A stretch of DNA of 64,000 bases from Astrocystis sublimbata. Taxonomy: Eukaryota > Ascomycota > Sordariomycetes > Xylariales > Xylariaceae. Shown one piece after another: positions 23,380-36,300 of this stretch. Made by a program: the position numbers and the translations under genes. A model generated the notes under the pieces. That model saw only the letters and a list, made by a program, of their open reading frames with translations. It ran no database searches and was not told the DNA's origin. How positions within the stretch are numbered: position 1 is the stretch's first letter; every line of letters starts with the position of its first letter. The DNA is taken from NCBI GenBank assembly GCA_022453515.1, contig JAJNNY010000030.1, forward strand, positions 372,001-436,000, given 5' to 3'.

Positions 23380-26300
23380 GGTGGAGTGTCGACAGGGCAA
23401 AAGGGGCCGTTAGACGTTAATTGCTCTCCTGGGTTGAGCATCTATTGCGGCAAGCTTCTGGAATGGTTCTGTTTGCCCAGACACCTAAGAAAGGAAAAGT
23501 CCCTGCATCGACCCATCCACACCCATAATTGGGCCGAAACGATTGGCTACCCAACTGTTACTTACCGTCCAGTTCCGATTGATACCTGTCGACTCTACTC
23601 CGTAGAGCTTGTGGTGGGTAGTATGCTGTGGCTGCAGGGGATTGAATAGGTCTGTTTTCATCTTAATTACAATTTACAGCCCCTTGGCAGGCCACTTTAA
23701 GTACGGAGCAGAGCTCTACAAGCTCTGCAAGCTCATTGTCAATTGCTCCATCTGCTACCCACCTACTCGCCAGTGAAGCCACACTACCCATTGTCGTTTT
23801 GGGTAGCGTTGTAATCGCATCTACGATGTTTTATTACGAGAGTCCAGGACCGAGCTGTCGGGACGACCGGCCGATCACTCATGCCCGGGCTCCGGCCCTT
23901 GTAGATATTAATTCGCGGGCTGCTATAATGTCGTGATAGCCCACTACACCGTGCGCGTTCTGTGGTCGAGACGATAGAGATGTCGATCTACAACGAACGC
24001 TTTGAGCTACGAGACTTGGCTTGTTGACGAGAAACGCCACATCGAGCGATGCGGGCAGAGCCGCAGACGACCTGACTCGCAGCAGCTCTGTATGCTTCCC
24101 TTGACGCAGCGGAAGACAAAGCTAAGGCGAGCGTTGTGTGCCGAGGTTATTCGGTGATGGTTTGTACAGTCCACAGTTCCGTAGGGTACCCCATAGTAGA
24201 CACGGCTTGCTGGACAGCATCGATAGGGGTTGGTGAGCAGCTACCAGTAGTCGTTCAGGTCGATTCCCATACGACTGTCCGAGCGGGTGGCGGAAATTGA
24301 GTAGCAGGGAGACTAGAGGGGATTGGACCGAGGACATATGCAAGTCAGGGGAACTATCGAGCCCGGACGCGACCCGGAATTGAATCTCTCGCACTAGCCC
24401 CATACCATTTGCCCATGTACGGGGAAGGACGTAGGTACCTACCTGGCGCGGTTAGCGACACTCCGTATTCACCTGGCCACTCTGCAAGAAGCTCTGGAGG
24501 TCTGTTCACAGCGCTGGTTGCTTGGGAGAGATTCGACTCAATCTGCCCAGGACTATACATCTTCATCGACCATGCCCAATTGAAGAATCGGAAAGCTTGC
24601 TGATGGTTGGGCAGGTACCGTGCAGGACTCCCAAGACTGTACCTTATTTAGAAGGATAGAGCAGAGCATCCATGATCATAATGACCGGGCTAGCATCCCG
24701 GCCACTCGAAATCTGCCTTAGCTGATGGAAGAAAGTTTAGTGTACTGCTATCACGCGCGTGTACAGAGCCCCGACCTAGTTCTCGAGGTATTTTTTTTAT
24801 AGTGCGATATGTTCAAAATATCTGACTTGAACTGTCGTATAAGGTGGTCTGAGTGAATATGCTGATGGACATAATGCAAATAGTTGGCTACTTGTCTGGG
24901 ATCAGCGACGTGATTTGCCGCCGTGATATCGCGCGATGCCGTTACACGTACAGTGCTGAGCAACGGCCTCGGGCCCATCGCGGCAATCTTCTCCAAACCA
25001 TGGCCGCCCGTTGACTTTTAGTGGAATGGCAGGCATTGGGTATGCGATTCTCGCTTCAACAATGGCTACAGTACGTGCATGACAGGCAAAGGTACTTCGT
25101 CCAGCAGCTATTACTGTAGCTCGGCTGTAGTACTGGCACTAAGTTTGGCGAGCTGGGTCCTTCATCCGCAACACTAGCTGCTTGAGGCATGAGAAGTTGT
25201 CGGCCTGTATATTCGAATCCATCCTAATCGTACAGGTTGTCAGTCAGTAATTGATAGGTAGGACTCAACTCGGAATTCCTAGAGCCTATGTGTAGCATTG
25301 ATGGCTTCGGTACACATGAACTTGTACTGCCATACCAACCGTGGCTCCGACCATGCAGGTTCGAGATCACGATGACGATTGCAGCCGGTAGGCAGGCATG
25401 CCGTAACACACAACCATTCTGGTGTAATCAGATTCGAAGTCTTGACCTACAGCCCAAAGCAGTTACCTTTGGAGAGACAATCAACGGTCCAGGGAAGACG
25501 CACCCATGGCGCTCCCCACCTTGGACAATAGTCCCCGAGACAGCCCACATAAGCAGTAAGTACTCCGTAACCTCACAGCGCAGACAAGTCCTGCGCAGCT
25601 GCGCAGTATTGACAGCTCGACAGGCGACAGGCGACAGGCGAGAGGACAGGGCAGAGGAGACAGGAGGAGTGTGGAGGTTGCAGAAGAGGTGGAAAAGACG
25701 ACCAATAGACGAGCTGGAGACCGAGCTGGATTGGGCAGCGCAATCTCCCGGTTCGGCTTAGAACAGCATATCTTCCCCATCCATCCTCTGATCCCGGCTT
25801 TGCTTGGCCAACATTAGCGAGTGAAGCAAGAAGGAAGCTTGTATTGTAATCAGAGTCGGGATAGGGACTCATCCATCTGCAGGGACACACAAAGACGCCA
25901 CTGTATCCTGGTCGTGGAGGCTGAGACATCTGCCCGCCAGTCGCTGCAGCCGACAGTCTCTGGCCTTGGTCTGCCTGACAGTTAGTAGCAGCTGCAGCAG
26001 CTGCATCAGGAGCTGGCAGATTGCGGAATAGCAGTAGAGATAAAGAAGAGAGCGCACAAAGCATTCCCAGCTCGTGTAACCGCGGAACTCAGGTAGGTAG
26101 GTAGGTGGTTAGGTAGCATTACACCAACCAAGCAGTGCTGTGCTACCTTGATACGATCAATTAATGTGTTGCTATCGAAAAAGGTGAGAGCTTAGTACTT
26201 CTAGCAGCGACAAAACACTGGCTAATTTTGCTGGTGGTTCACAGTTGCAGGGCGCCATCCATGTACCTACACTGCCTAATACCCACTGGGTAGGTACCTA

Positions 26301-27002
26301 GCACACCTGGGCAGCACCAGCACCAGCACCTGAAGAGACAGCCTACAGGTCGAGGGCTGCTGGCAGAGTCGGGACGCCCGCGCATAGGCCGGCCCGTAGC
26401 CCTACCTTAACAATACCTACCCGCCGTGCCTACAGGTGCTGCAGGCTGGACAGGTACCGGTACATGCACTCGGGGGCGCTTGTGTGGCCGCTAGCCAGGT
26501 ACCTCGATACCTACACCTGCAGCAGCAGGTCTCCAGTAGGTGCAGGTGGTGGTGCAGGTGGTGTCGGCCCAGTATTCTCTCCCTTCCCTCACTCAGTCTA
26601 CTTGCTCTCTCTCTCCAGTCTGTCTCCAAACCTTACCAACCAAGACCCCCGAGGCGTCCTAACTGCTCGTACCCCCGACCGATGATTTCCAACCTCACAC
26701 CTGGTCTCTCCCTCCTATTCCCATCCCCGAGCCTTGGTGCCCGCCCCGTCTCCCGTGCGCCATCCAACTCCATAATCGCCATTTGAGACTTGCATTCAAT
26801 TGTCGACGCTGCCGCCGCGTCTCCAACCTGACCCTGCTGTTGTTGTCTCCCGTCATCCTCTGTCTGCTCGCTTCCTCGACGACGCTGCCGCTCGCTTTTC
26901 CCGCCAACGCCTCGCCTCTTCGTCCTCATCCTGCCTGTCCATCTATCATCCCTTGCTTGCCTCGACGCCCCGACGCCCGTCTGACCGAGGCCAGCCATAG
27001 CC
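23380..27002. other. Long spacer leading to the G-beta gene
   Basis: No gene is supported in 3.6 kb. Around 26,090-26,110 and 26,280-26,300 there are arrays of TAGGTA/GTAGGTAG, and at 26,505-26,570 repeated CAGGT/GGTGCAGGTGG. From 26,575 the plus strand turns pyrimidine-rich (CTCTCTCTCC), typical of the core promoter and leader of a strongly expressed fungal gene; this is probably the start of the G-beta transcript. The minus-strand frame at 26,633-27,379 is an antisense shadow of that leader and first exon. Confidence 0.5.
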
Positions 27003-28460
27003 ATGATGGATTCGCAGCGACCGAACGACGTGTCGCCCGAGGCCATGCAGGCGCGCATCCAACAGGCGCGACGCGAAGCTGAGACCCTCAAGGACCGGAT
27101 TAAGCGGAAAAAGGATGAACTGGCCGATACCACCCGTGAGTCTCGTCCTGCCTCGTCTCTCCTCGTCGTCGCCAGCCCGCCGCGGCATCGTTGATGATGA
27201 TTCTGTGCCGTGGCTTGCCTCAACGCCGCTGCTGCTTCGTCTATCGTTGCTCGCCTTGTCACTCTACCATGCCCGTGTCTGCGCATCTCACTAACCGTTT
27301 TTGTTGCCCCGATATTCAGTTCGCGCGGTCTCCCAGCAGTCGCACGAGGCAGTCCCGAGGAACCAGTTGATGAAGACAAAGAGGACGCTCAAGGGTCATT
27401 TGGCCAAGATCTACGCCATGCACTGGTCCACCGACCGGAGACATCTCGTATCCGCCTCGCAAGACGGCAAGCTCATCATATGGGATGCCTACACCACAAA
27501 TAAGGTGCACGCCATACCACTGCGCTCGTCTTGGGTCATGACCTGCGCCTACGCCCCGAGCGGTAACTACGTCGCCTGCGGTGGTCTCGACAACATCTGC
27601 TCCATCTACAACCTTAACCAGAACCGGGACGGGCCTACCCGCGTCGCCCGCGAGCTGTCAGGCCACGCCGGCTACCTGTCGTGCTGCCGCTTCATCAACG
27701 ACCGCAGCATCCTCACCTCGTCCGGTGACATGACCTGTATGAAGTGGGATATCGAGACTGGCACCAAGGTTATGGAGTTCGCCGACCACCTCGGCGATGT
27801 CATGAGCATCAGCCTGAACCCCACAAATCAGAACACTTTCATTTCCGGTGCCTGCGACGCCTTCGCTAAGCTGTGGGATATCCGGGCGGGCAAGGCCGTC
27901 CAGACATTTGCCGGACACGAATCCGACATCAACGCCATCCAATTCTTCCCCGATGGTCACTCGTTCGTCACCGGCTCCGACGACGCCACATGCAGGTTAT
28001 TCGATATCCGTGCTGACAGAGAACTCAACCTCTACGGAGTATGTTTCCCATTCCCAACGCTCGCCTGAGTACTGCCGTCCCTGTACCACTGACACCTTCT
28101 ACTAGTCTGAATCCATCCTGTGCGGCATCACGTCCGTGGCCACATCCGTCTCCGGTCGACTTCTGTTTGCTGGCTACGACGACTTTGAATGCAAGGTAAG
28201 CTATAAAATGACACTTCGCGCCGCAATATCAGCATCGCTAATCGTCCTTGCCGTAGGTCTGGGATATAACGAGAGGAGAGAAGGTTGGCTCGCTCGTGGG
28301 CCACGAGAACCGTGTCAGCTGCCTGGGCGTAAGTAACGACGGTATCAGCTTGTGCACTGGTTCTTGGGACTCCGTTGTAAGTAATCCATAACATGTCCAT
28401 CGTCCTGCCCTAGTGCACACCATACTAATCGTGCCACAGCTCAAAATTTGGGCGTACTAA
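27003..28460 (+). CDS. Heterotrimeric G-protein beta subunit
   Basis: Exons 27003-27135, 27320-28038, 28106-28195, 28257-28376 and 28440-28460 give 360 residues, or 359 if the second of two tandem ATGs is used. The protein has an N-terminal helix that pairs with G-gamma ([18 protein letters not shown]), then seven WD40 repeats with repeated GH...D...WD signatures: [72 protein letters not shown] and [12 protein letters not shown], ending SVLKIWAY. Known fungal orthologues carry signals from pheromone and nutrient receptors, controlling mating, conidiation and cAMP and MAPK pathways at the plasma membrane. The last coding exon is only 7 codons. A phosducin-like protein, the chaperone that fungal G-beta proteins need for stability, is encoded 13 kb downstream. 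Confidence 0.98.
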
Positions 28461-30797
28461 GCCTACTACTTCCTCCTTCATACGACCTTGGAAGTGGATA
28501 TACCCGTTCAAAACACCTCTCCTACGCGTACCGAGCACTGCTCCAAAGTCGATGTAGACACGACGACGCCACGACACCCTTTTTTCTTTGACGCCGACCA
28601 ACCTTGTACTCGATGTTTTCTGATTCGCCCTATTGATGCCATTTGAAGGGAGCGGGGAGCTATGTTTTTAGGTTATACCTCGAATCGTCAACACCTTAAT
28701 GCCACATCTTTTGCTGGTCCTCTACCCCTCGAGGGCGAGGCTCCAGCGACTACTGAACCAAACCTCCTACTATTGCGGCCCACCAGTGATATCAAGCACA
28801 GCTGTCCCTCGATATGGGAAGCCTTTGCCGTACCGCCGCTGGACGAGGTGTGCCTGTGCGAACCAACATTTTTCCCATTGTGGACTGGGATTTCCCATAC
28901 CCAGTCTATTGATACATGGACTACATACGTTACCTGCGCACACCGGAGCAGCATGTTCAATTTGGCTCGCCCTTGTTCAAAAATCTCGTTGTCTTTTTTT
29001 GCTTCTGTCTTTCTGTTTTCTTCTTGCCTTTTGCTGACACCCCCGGTCCGGTCTCCCTGCGGTAGATGGATTGAAAGGCATCTATATTCTTGTTTTCTTA
29101 CAATTTTCGACGATACAAAAGAATATTTCTTGATGGGGAGAGGGAGATGGGAAAGATGTTTTCAAATGCCGGGACGAGACGAGAAGAGGAAAGAGAGATG
29201 TGTATGGTCACGATCGCATTGCTACATGCGTTTGTGTGCGTGTGGCTTTGCGAAAAATGATAATCGGCAGGTCACTTGCAGCTGAAGGTCCCTATGTCTG
29301 TCAAGTTTGTCTGTGTGCGTGTGTGTCTGTTCTTCACTCGCGCCTTTGATGCTTACGATTGAGGCGCTGGATCGTTGGAGGTGGGAGTGGAAGTTGAGAT
29401 GGAGCTGCAGAAGACCGGGGAGAGAGATGGGAGTCAGTAGAGGAGGGTGAAGCGAGAAGAGAGAAGGGGGGTGAAATGGGGGTAAGAAGAAGAAGAAGAC
29501 TAACGGATCTATCTGGCGTCACGGTGGCACTCCTTCTCACTTTACTACTGAACTACTACTACTACTGCCTGTACCATAGCCATACTATACCAATGCCGAA
29601 ATCGTCCTAAAACAAACAACGCTACAGAACGAAATGAGTTGTAGGTGATGTGATGGGTGTCGGGGTGCTTCTTTCTAAGGGATGCTGTGTTGGAAGTCTT
29701 GTTGAGGTTCGTTGGTTGGTGTATCTGCTTAAGGTACATCACTTACCTACCTAACATCTATGTTGGTGTATTCTCCTTCACCCATCTCATCTCACTCTGA
29801 TTTTTGGTCTCAAGCAACAAGCAAACGATTGACATAGTGCCGAGGTACATCTCTTAGATATGATACGGTAATTACGGTATATCTACCTATACATACTTAC
29901 TTAAGTAGGTAGGTATATAAGGGCAGCATATCCCAAGGCATATGACAACTGCGGGCTTTTCGAACAGTCTTCCCGTATTTTCACATGCCTGTGTGAACTG
30001 ACACTTTGCCTGCCTCCCTGCTTGTCGTGTATCGAAATTCAATAACGCCGTATGAGGTTGTCTTAGAATGATAATAGCAATGGTAAATATGGTGGGTCGA
30101 GATAAGATGACTGAGTGACTAAGTACCTAGATAAGTGACTAAGTGACTGACATGAGATGAGACGTCTTTCTGTCTGTCTTACTGCCTACCTGTCTTATCT
30201 CTCTGCTTACCTGGCTGGCTGGCTGACTGATCGTAACTCCTTACAGTTGTTCACTTACCTTACCCAAGTTGACTGCAATGGGATAATGGTTTGCGGATGG
30301 AAAACTTAGCAGTGGTAGTGCGCTCTTGTGTGGTATTAACATCGCACATACTATGGAATACCGAACTTAGGTCGCTGTGGATTCTAAGACCAATCTTCCT
30401 CGCCAGAGTTAAGTTGAATTGAGTAGAGAGGAGAATAGTTTTAGTTTTTTATATAAGAATGAGCTCACTCTACGTAGCACACAGCACACAGATTGTTGGT
30501 TCTACGGCTGCATTTCGAACAAAGGCAAGTAAATTTTTCAAAATTGCCCTCCTCTGCCTCCTATCCTGATGAAGGATCCGTAGAGCTGCTCGTAGCACTA
30601 AGCAACGAGCTAGATGGGTGTATTACCCAGAGCATATATCTGTTCATTGATGTAAACACACTTTGGGCACCCGATTTTATAAGCATATCCGGCAGTCTTG
30701 AACAAAAATGATGGGAAACTTCTTATTCTACTATAGATTCCAGCCTTGCAACCAGCGCTTCACAGTACCGTCCGTCATCTATTTGAGAGATTTTAAC
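28461..30797. other. Spacer downstream of the G-beta gene
   Basis: The first several hundred bases probably belong to the G-beta 3' untranslated region. The 207-codon frame at 28,662-29,285 has Phe/Leu-rich, low-similarity composition typical of T-rich UTR DNA. CTGTCT/TGACTAAG repeats (30,115-30,230) and TACCTA-type repeats (29,880-29,920) follow. No gene is supported. Confidence 0.5.
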
Positions 30798-33357
30798 TCA
30801 GGAAACACTTCTCAACTGAGTGGGCTCGAAGGTATTGATCGTTCCGGCCTTTCCCACCAGCGTATCGTAGTAATCCAAGATCTTGGGCGCTGGTGCAGCA
30901 GCTGCGTCACCAGTATTTGGTTCGGAAATTTCCTTCAGTTTTTGAATCCATCCCTTCAGAGGAATCGCGTTTGTCACACCGTACGCCTCAGATGCGACAT
31001 CAACAAGTAGCTGCCAAGACGCTGGCTTTTGAGGAATCGCAGCTCGCCAGCAGCCGTGTCAGTGATCAAGTCTTTCATGATGGTACGATGCAACTTCACT
31101 ACAACGTGTTTTCTAAGCCAGCGGCAGACCTCCTGGATGTCGGATCGCTTGTTTTAAGAGCTCTGAGTGCAAGCCATACATATTCCGCGAAAACAAAAAA
31201 AAAACACCAAAACGTACAACACCAGGGATTCGCTGGTCGTCACCGACCCAACTACTAATCTGGCGGTATGTAGCTTAGCTATGGGGGAGCGGACGGGACC
31301 CCGCGTTCTCTACATCCTATGGTCGTACGTGAAGGAACTGACCGCAGTTACAGTATATATCAGAACGCAGCGAGCGGGAAACAACAACGACAGAATGATC
31401 AACGACATCGATAGGAACCCAGTCCAAAGGCGCCACGGATACAACCCAACGAATTCGAAGTCTTTATGAGCGCCGATCGATATCCATGGTTGCTCAGCCC
31501 ATGGTCCAGTGTTCATATATATCGGCTGGTCCTCCGACTTGGCAGACGCACACGACTGACACGGGAACACCACATTGGCGACTCGCGGTCGCCAGAATGC
31601 GCTCGGCGACAAGCTTAGACTCCGCGTAGCCAATGTCTAAAGTTGCCAGGGGGTCTTCGACCAGTGCTTCAGGCACGCTCGCTTTGGTGCTCGTGTTGCT
31701 GACCGAGGGTATAGAGCTCACGAACACGATTCGCATGCTATGATTGCTGCCACTTGAGAGTTCAACAAGGTGGCCGGTGCGGGCAGGAAAGTCTCGAATG
31801 ATTCGATCGAAAGGCCGAAGTCAAGACGCCAAGCGTTGTAGACAATAACATCCGCGCCTGAGCGGATTGTATCGTATTCAGGTCTGGTCAAACTGAGGGG
31901 AGGCTGGCCGACGTTGACTGGCATGTACACTATCTTATGTGAAAGCTCGTCGGCTGAAGGCGTGTCAATTTACGAAGGGATGCTGCTTACCTCTTCTGTG
32001 CATTTGCCCCACGGTTCAAGCAAAATGTTTGTTTTATGCTTAGGGTTCTCAGCAGCTTCAGCAGTATATGCGAGCCAAAATATCCTGTGGATCCATCAAG
32101 ACTACCGTTGATACTTCTGGAGATTGTATAATTAAGTGTAGGCTGTAGGACGGTGGAAACCGGTAGTGCCTCAGTGTGCCGCAATAGAATCTCGTCCTTC
32201 AACCGCGTTCTCGTAAATTGGTGATCGTCTTCGGGTACTCTACCTTCGTGGAGAAAGTCGAACATCACACGAGACAGATCTGCGAGTGTGTGGTTCCTGT
32301 AGATCGTCCATGGCGATACCCAGTTGACTAACCTATCGCTATGCTTTCGAAGGTGGCGCCTCAGGCTCGCTGAGATTTCGAGTATCTGCACGGAATCCAA
32401 GCTATGCGAGTAGAAGTCTTCGTTTTCCTTCAACGAAGCTCCATGTACAAATGACATGGTGAGAATGCCCAGGTGGTAACTTCAGATAATTGATATATGT
32501 GTTGAAATCCAAGCGTCAGGCCTTCGCCAGCCGTACCCTCTTCTGGATTCGAATCATACAGACGCTTCTTCAATCAGTTTACGCATCATGGTGCCTTTCC
32601 CAGTCCTAGCCAACAGCTTGTATGGCGACCAACATATGACTTTGTCTCGTGAGATTCGGCCTTGCCCGGGCACAAGGGCGTTCGGCTTTTGTATAAGTGG
32701 CCAGACACCATCAACGAATGAGTTGCGCAAGTCGTCGTTTGGAGCTTCATTGGATTCAACTATCAAAGCTGTCAGGGACTCCAATCATCAATGCCCCCTT
32801 TACAGGTGGGTGACCCTGTATACTGACCTCAAACATTATGTGGTTGGGCTTCTCACCATCTTGCCAGAACAATGATGTTGTCTCGACGGCCATAATAGCT
32901 GAATAGGCTAGACTTCGTGGGATGACGTACAAATAGATCTTTGGTTGTATATTCCGAGACACCTGAGATATTGTGGTAGATAGCGGTTGGTGCTTTCGTC
33001 GGCACAGATCACGAGTTCGAAGATGTTATTCGCCACTCGTAGGCCACCATCTCATGTTTGTAGTTAGGGTTGAACTCGTGCCAGGCCCAGTCCTCGCAGG
33101 GAAGCGCTGGTCCAGGCACTTGGAGTGTTTCTGTATATCCAAAAGGTGACACTCATTAAACCACTTTGGAGGCGCGATCGCCGCCAGCTCCGGAGGATGG
33201 TGCACCGCTGTACGCAACAAAATCAACATCCCTGAGCAGCTGCTCGATAATAGACTCTGTCTGGGATCGTTGCAGCTGTCTGGCCCAATACCACAGGAAG
33301 CAGTCTTTTTCCATATGCTTCACCTTTTCCGAGGGCTTTGGTCAAAGGAGACGCCAT
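30798..33357 (-). pseudogene. Decayed NRPS-like adenylation-thiolation-reductase (adenylating reductase) gene
   Basis: Fragments of one family appear in the right order on the minus strand but in different frames. (1) N-terminus of an adenylation domain, GKRLLPVVLGQTAATIPDRVY, stopped at 33,223. (2) Its late part, DWAWHEFNPNYKHEMV near 33,060 and ISGVSEYTTKDLF near 32,940. (3) The A-domain tail, LIVESNEAPND to LLARTGKGTMMRKL (32,784-32,554). (4) A carrier domain, DFYSHSLDSVQILEIS, just below 32,457. (5) A reductase Rossmann motif, GSTGYFGSHILLKLL. (6) Reductase core, GADVIVYNAWRLDFG, FVSSIPSVSN and YAESKLVAERIL (31,930-31,550). (7) The C-terminus, EAYGVTNAIPLKGWIQKL to a stop at 30,798. About 1 kb of the A-domain core is missing and at least three frame breaks and several stops interrupt it. 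Intact homologues activate a carboxylic acid and reduce it to an aldehyde. Introns cannot explain the missing core. I describe it as broken and do not rebuild it. Confidence 0.82.
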
Positions 33358-36300
33358 ATTAGCTGATTTCGTTGGTTCCGTGGAGGTCGTGTTCGTTTTG
33401 GGTTGAGAAGGGTGCGCAATGATTATGAGGTGGTACTGCCTCTCCCTTACGCAAAGCAACTATGTTGTAGCGAGCAAAACAGATGGGATGAATTGCACTG
33501 CAATAGAGCTTTCAGGAAAAAGTAACTATACCACCGAGCACCAATATTTCTACTACCAACATGCATAAGGCACAATGTCGATGGGGACAAACTAACAGCC
33601 AGAGGTGACTGATTATTTCCGAATATCTTAAGACGCAGCTGTTCCAGGCCTGGTAGTTCCAATGCCCCAGATTAAGAGTAACCCCAAATCTAGCGATCAA
33701 ACAAAGATTGCCGATATGTCAACGTGCGCCTCGATAATTCGGGTGTCCTCACCAATGGTCATAACATCTGACGACTTGGTCCAACCATCGATATTCCCTA
33801 GGTATTCGTATAGCACGGCGGCCTAAAAGCAAATTTGCTGCCTTGGCACCTCATCGGCAAAGACTAGCTTGCTCAACTTGCGACCTCTCCAAGATCCTAG
33901 CTGCACGAAGACCTCTCTACTCAGATTGGAGTTGGAAGCCTTCACCGACTTCGCTTTTACCACTTCTACTCTAGAGAGGAGGAAATGCCTGACATTGATC
34001 GTTATGTGTCAATCCAGGCAATTAAAATACACGCATTTGGGCAAGGAAGCTGGCAACGAATAGTTACTCCATTTTGCATATTCAACCTTGGCTTCTCGGT
34101 TGATATTTTTCCAGCGGATCTCCAAAGCAATAAATTATTCCCCAGCGGTTATGTACATTGAGAGAGGTAATTAATGGATGACCATGTATTGTCAAGCTCC
34201 CATTATTTTTTTGAATAGAGGTTAAATCATGCCTAAGTGTATTTACTAATTACCCTGACCTACATTTGGCAAACGAAGCATGAAATAGGACAGATCACTA
34301 ACATGAATTCCAATATTATTTTACCTATAACTCTAAGTCATTGTGATCCTTGACCTTGATACGGGAGCTTGCTGTCATAATCTCTCCTTAATCTTGAAAC
34401 TATCAGTCCTGCTATAAAGGCTAAGCTCATATTACCACCACATATCCTCGGGCGAGAAACTTACATACCACTCGTGTGTACATAATCATATGCTGTAAGC
34501 GCTCGACGATGCCGACAAGTGGCCCGGGTACATCGAAGTGCCCTTTAGCTCCTGCTGTTAAGTTGATAATTATCAATTGCTTCACTAGATAAAACACTGC
34601 GTGGATTTGAGGCAATAGATTCTTGCTTTGTCTTCAGATCTGGCTGGTGTAAGTTAATTATTAGAATGCTAGTACAGTTTTAAAAGCTAGACGTACCGAA
34701 ACCACCGGCACACAAGCGATGTTCGATACATTGGTTCTAGCTCCTCGTGATAGTCCGCAGCACTGTTTTGCTGCTGGCCTTTGGTGTTTGCGGCTTCCGG
34801 TAATGCAGCGGCGGGTGTAATGCTGGTTTTAGACCACAGTAGTAGTGACCCCATTGCTTTGACTTTTGAGCAAATAATTCATCTCTTAAGATTCCATTAC
34901 GAAATCCTAAAGGGTGAACAAAAGATCGCCGAAAAAAGGAAAGTGAAGGAGAAAAAGAGATCCAAACTCTCCCATGATAATTACACCTCGAACAAGAATC
35001 AGACCTACTTTAAAAACACCTTGTGAAGACAGAGTTCGACGGGGCCTCCACATGGGGCGGCGCAGGTTCGTCATGGCGTCTTGACTCACAACTGAGTCAT
35101 TCAGACTTGGGCCAACTTCTCGCGCCTTTGTTATAGTCTCTTCCTGAGGCTACTGGTCGATCGATCTGCTATTGTGTAGCATTTCAAGATAGTAATTATC
35201 TTCCAGGGTTTCAATGGCATCTACGCAGCCAAATTTGGAGAAGGTTGGGTAGTTAGTTAGTTGGTTATGATATATACCCAAAGGATGAAATGGAGTTTCA
35301 GGTTGGGCTGGGTGATTCTTGGTTGAACATGTGACTTAGAAGTGTAAGCAATCTATCGTAGTAGGTAAATCTGTATATTGGTAAGTACGTCGGGACACCT
35401 TTTTAGTTGGCTTGCAGACATTGTCGCCATTGCTTCATTGTTCCTCACGCTGTAAGATGGTATCATGGACTGGCTGTGAAAATCCTGGCTCTAGGATGGT
35501 TGGGGCTTGTGAATCATAGACAGATACGAACCGAACTTCTATATAGTATTTATGAGATTTGAAGAGAGGGTAAAATATACCGAGGGAACCGTTTGGGGAC
35601 TATACGGGGCTCCGTTTTGTAGATTGGTGGTCTGATATGAGACAGACGCTGAGTCTAGTCAGGTTCTATTAAGTGTGCAGTGCATAGTGAAAGAGAAATA
35701 GACGAGTGCGTGAGGTGCAAGGCGAAGAAGAAGAATATCGACATGCGTAGCCTGGAGGAATAGATTTTCTAAGAAAATGGTTGAGTCCTAAATCGCGCAT
35801 TGAGCGTATATTCGACTGTTATTACTACAGCTCCTCCTTTCTGGACATTACTAGTGATGGAGTAAGGTCTGCATATCCTGCAAGTGATCGAATCTGGTAT
35901 GTTGGCGGTGAGGATATCGTGGGAGTGATGGCACGAAGGAGAGTAGGTGTTTTCCACTTCACCAAAACGACCGGAATGCGAAATATGCCGCTACAGGATC
36001 GTAAGGAGCGTCAGTTACTGTGTTCTGGGAACATGTTGAGTCGAGCGGGTTCCAAGGGTGTGGATAATGACCACATCTTGCACGGGTAAAGGCGCTCTTT
36101 TCCCTCCACCCAAATCCAAGCGGAACTTATAGACATGACAACTAATACCTTGGTAGTTACCCATTGGATGTGTGTATATGGTAAGGCGTACGTACAGGTT
36201 ATAGGAATAGTTTAAATTGTCACTCACAAGTGGTTGAATATGAATAGTACGAGAACACCTTGGAAGAGGAAATGCCCCCACCTCGTGATTTTCTCTGTGG

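Noticed and set aside
26633..27379. 248-codon frame on the minus strand
   Set aside because: Antisense of the G-beta leader and first exon; Arg/Gly-rich composition reflects CT-rich leader DNA.
28662..29285. 207-codon frame after the G-beta gene
   Set aside because: Lies in the probable 3' untranslated region, T-rich with no family features.
30798..33357. Reading the NRPS-like locus as an intact multi-intron gene
   Set aside because: Most of the adenylation core is physically absent and the reductase pieces need frame shifts not bounded by splice sites.
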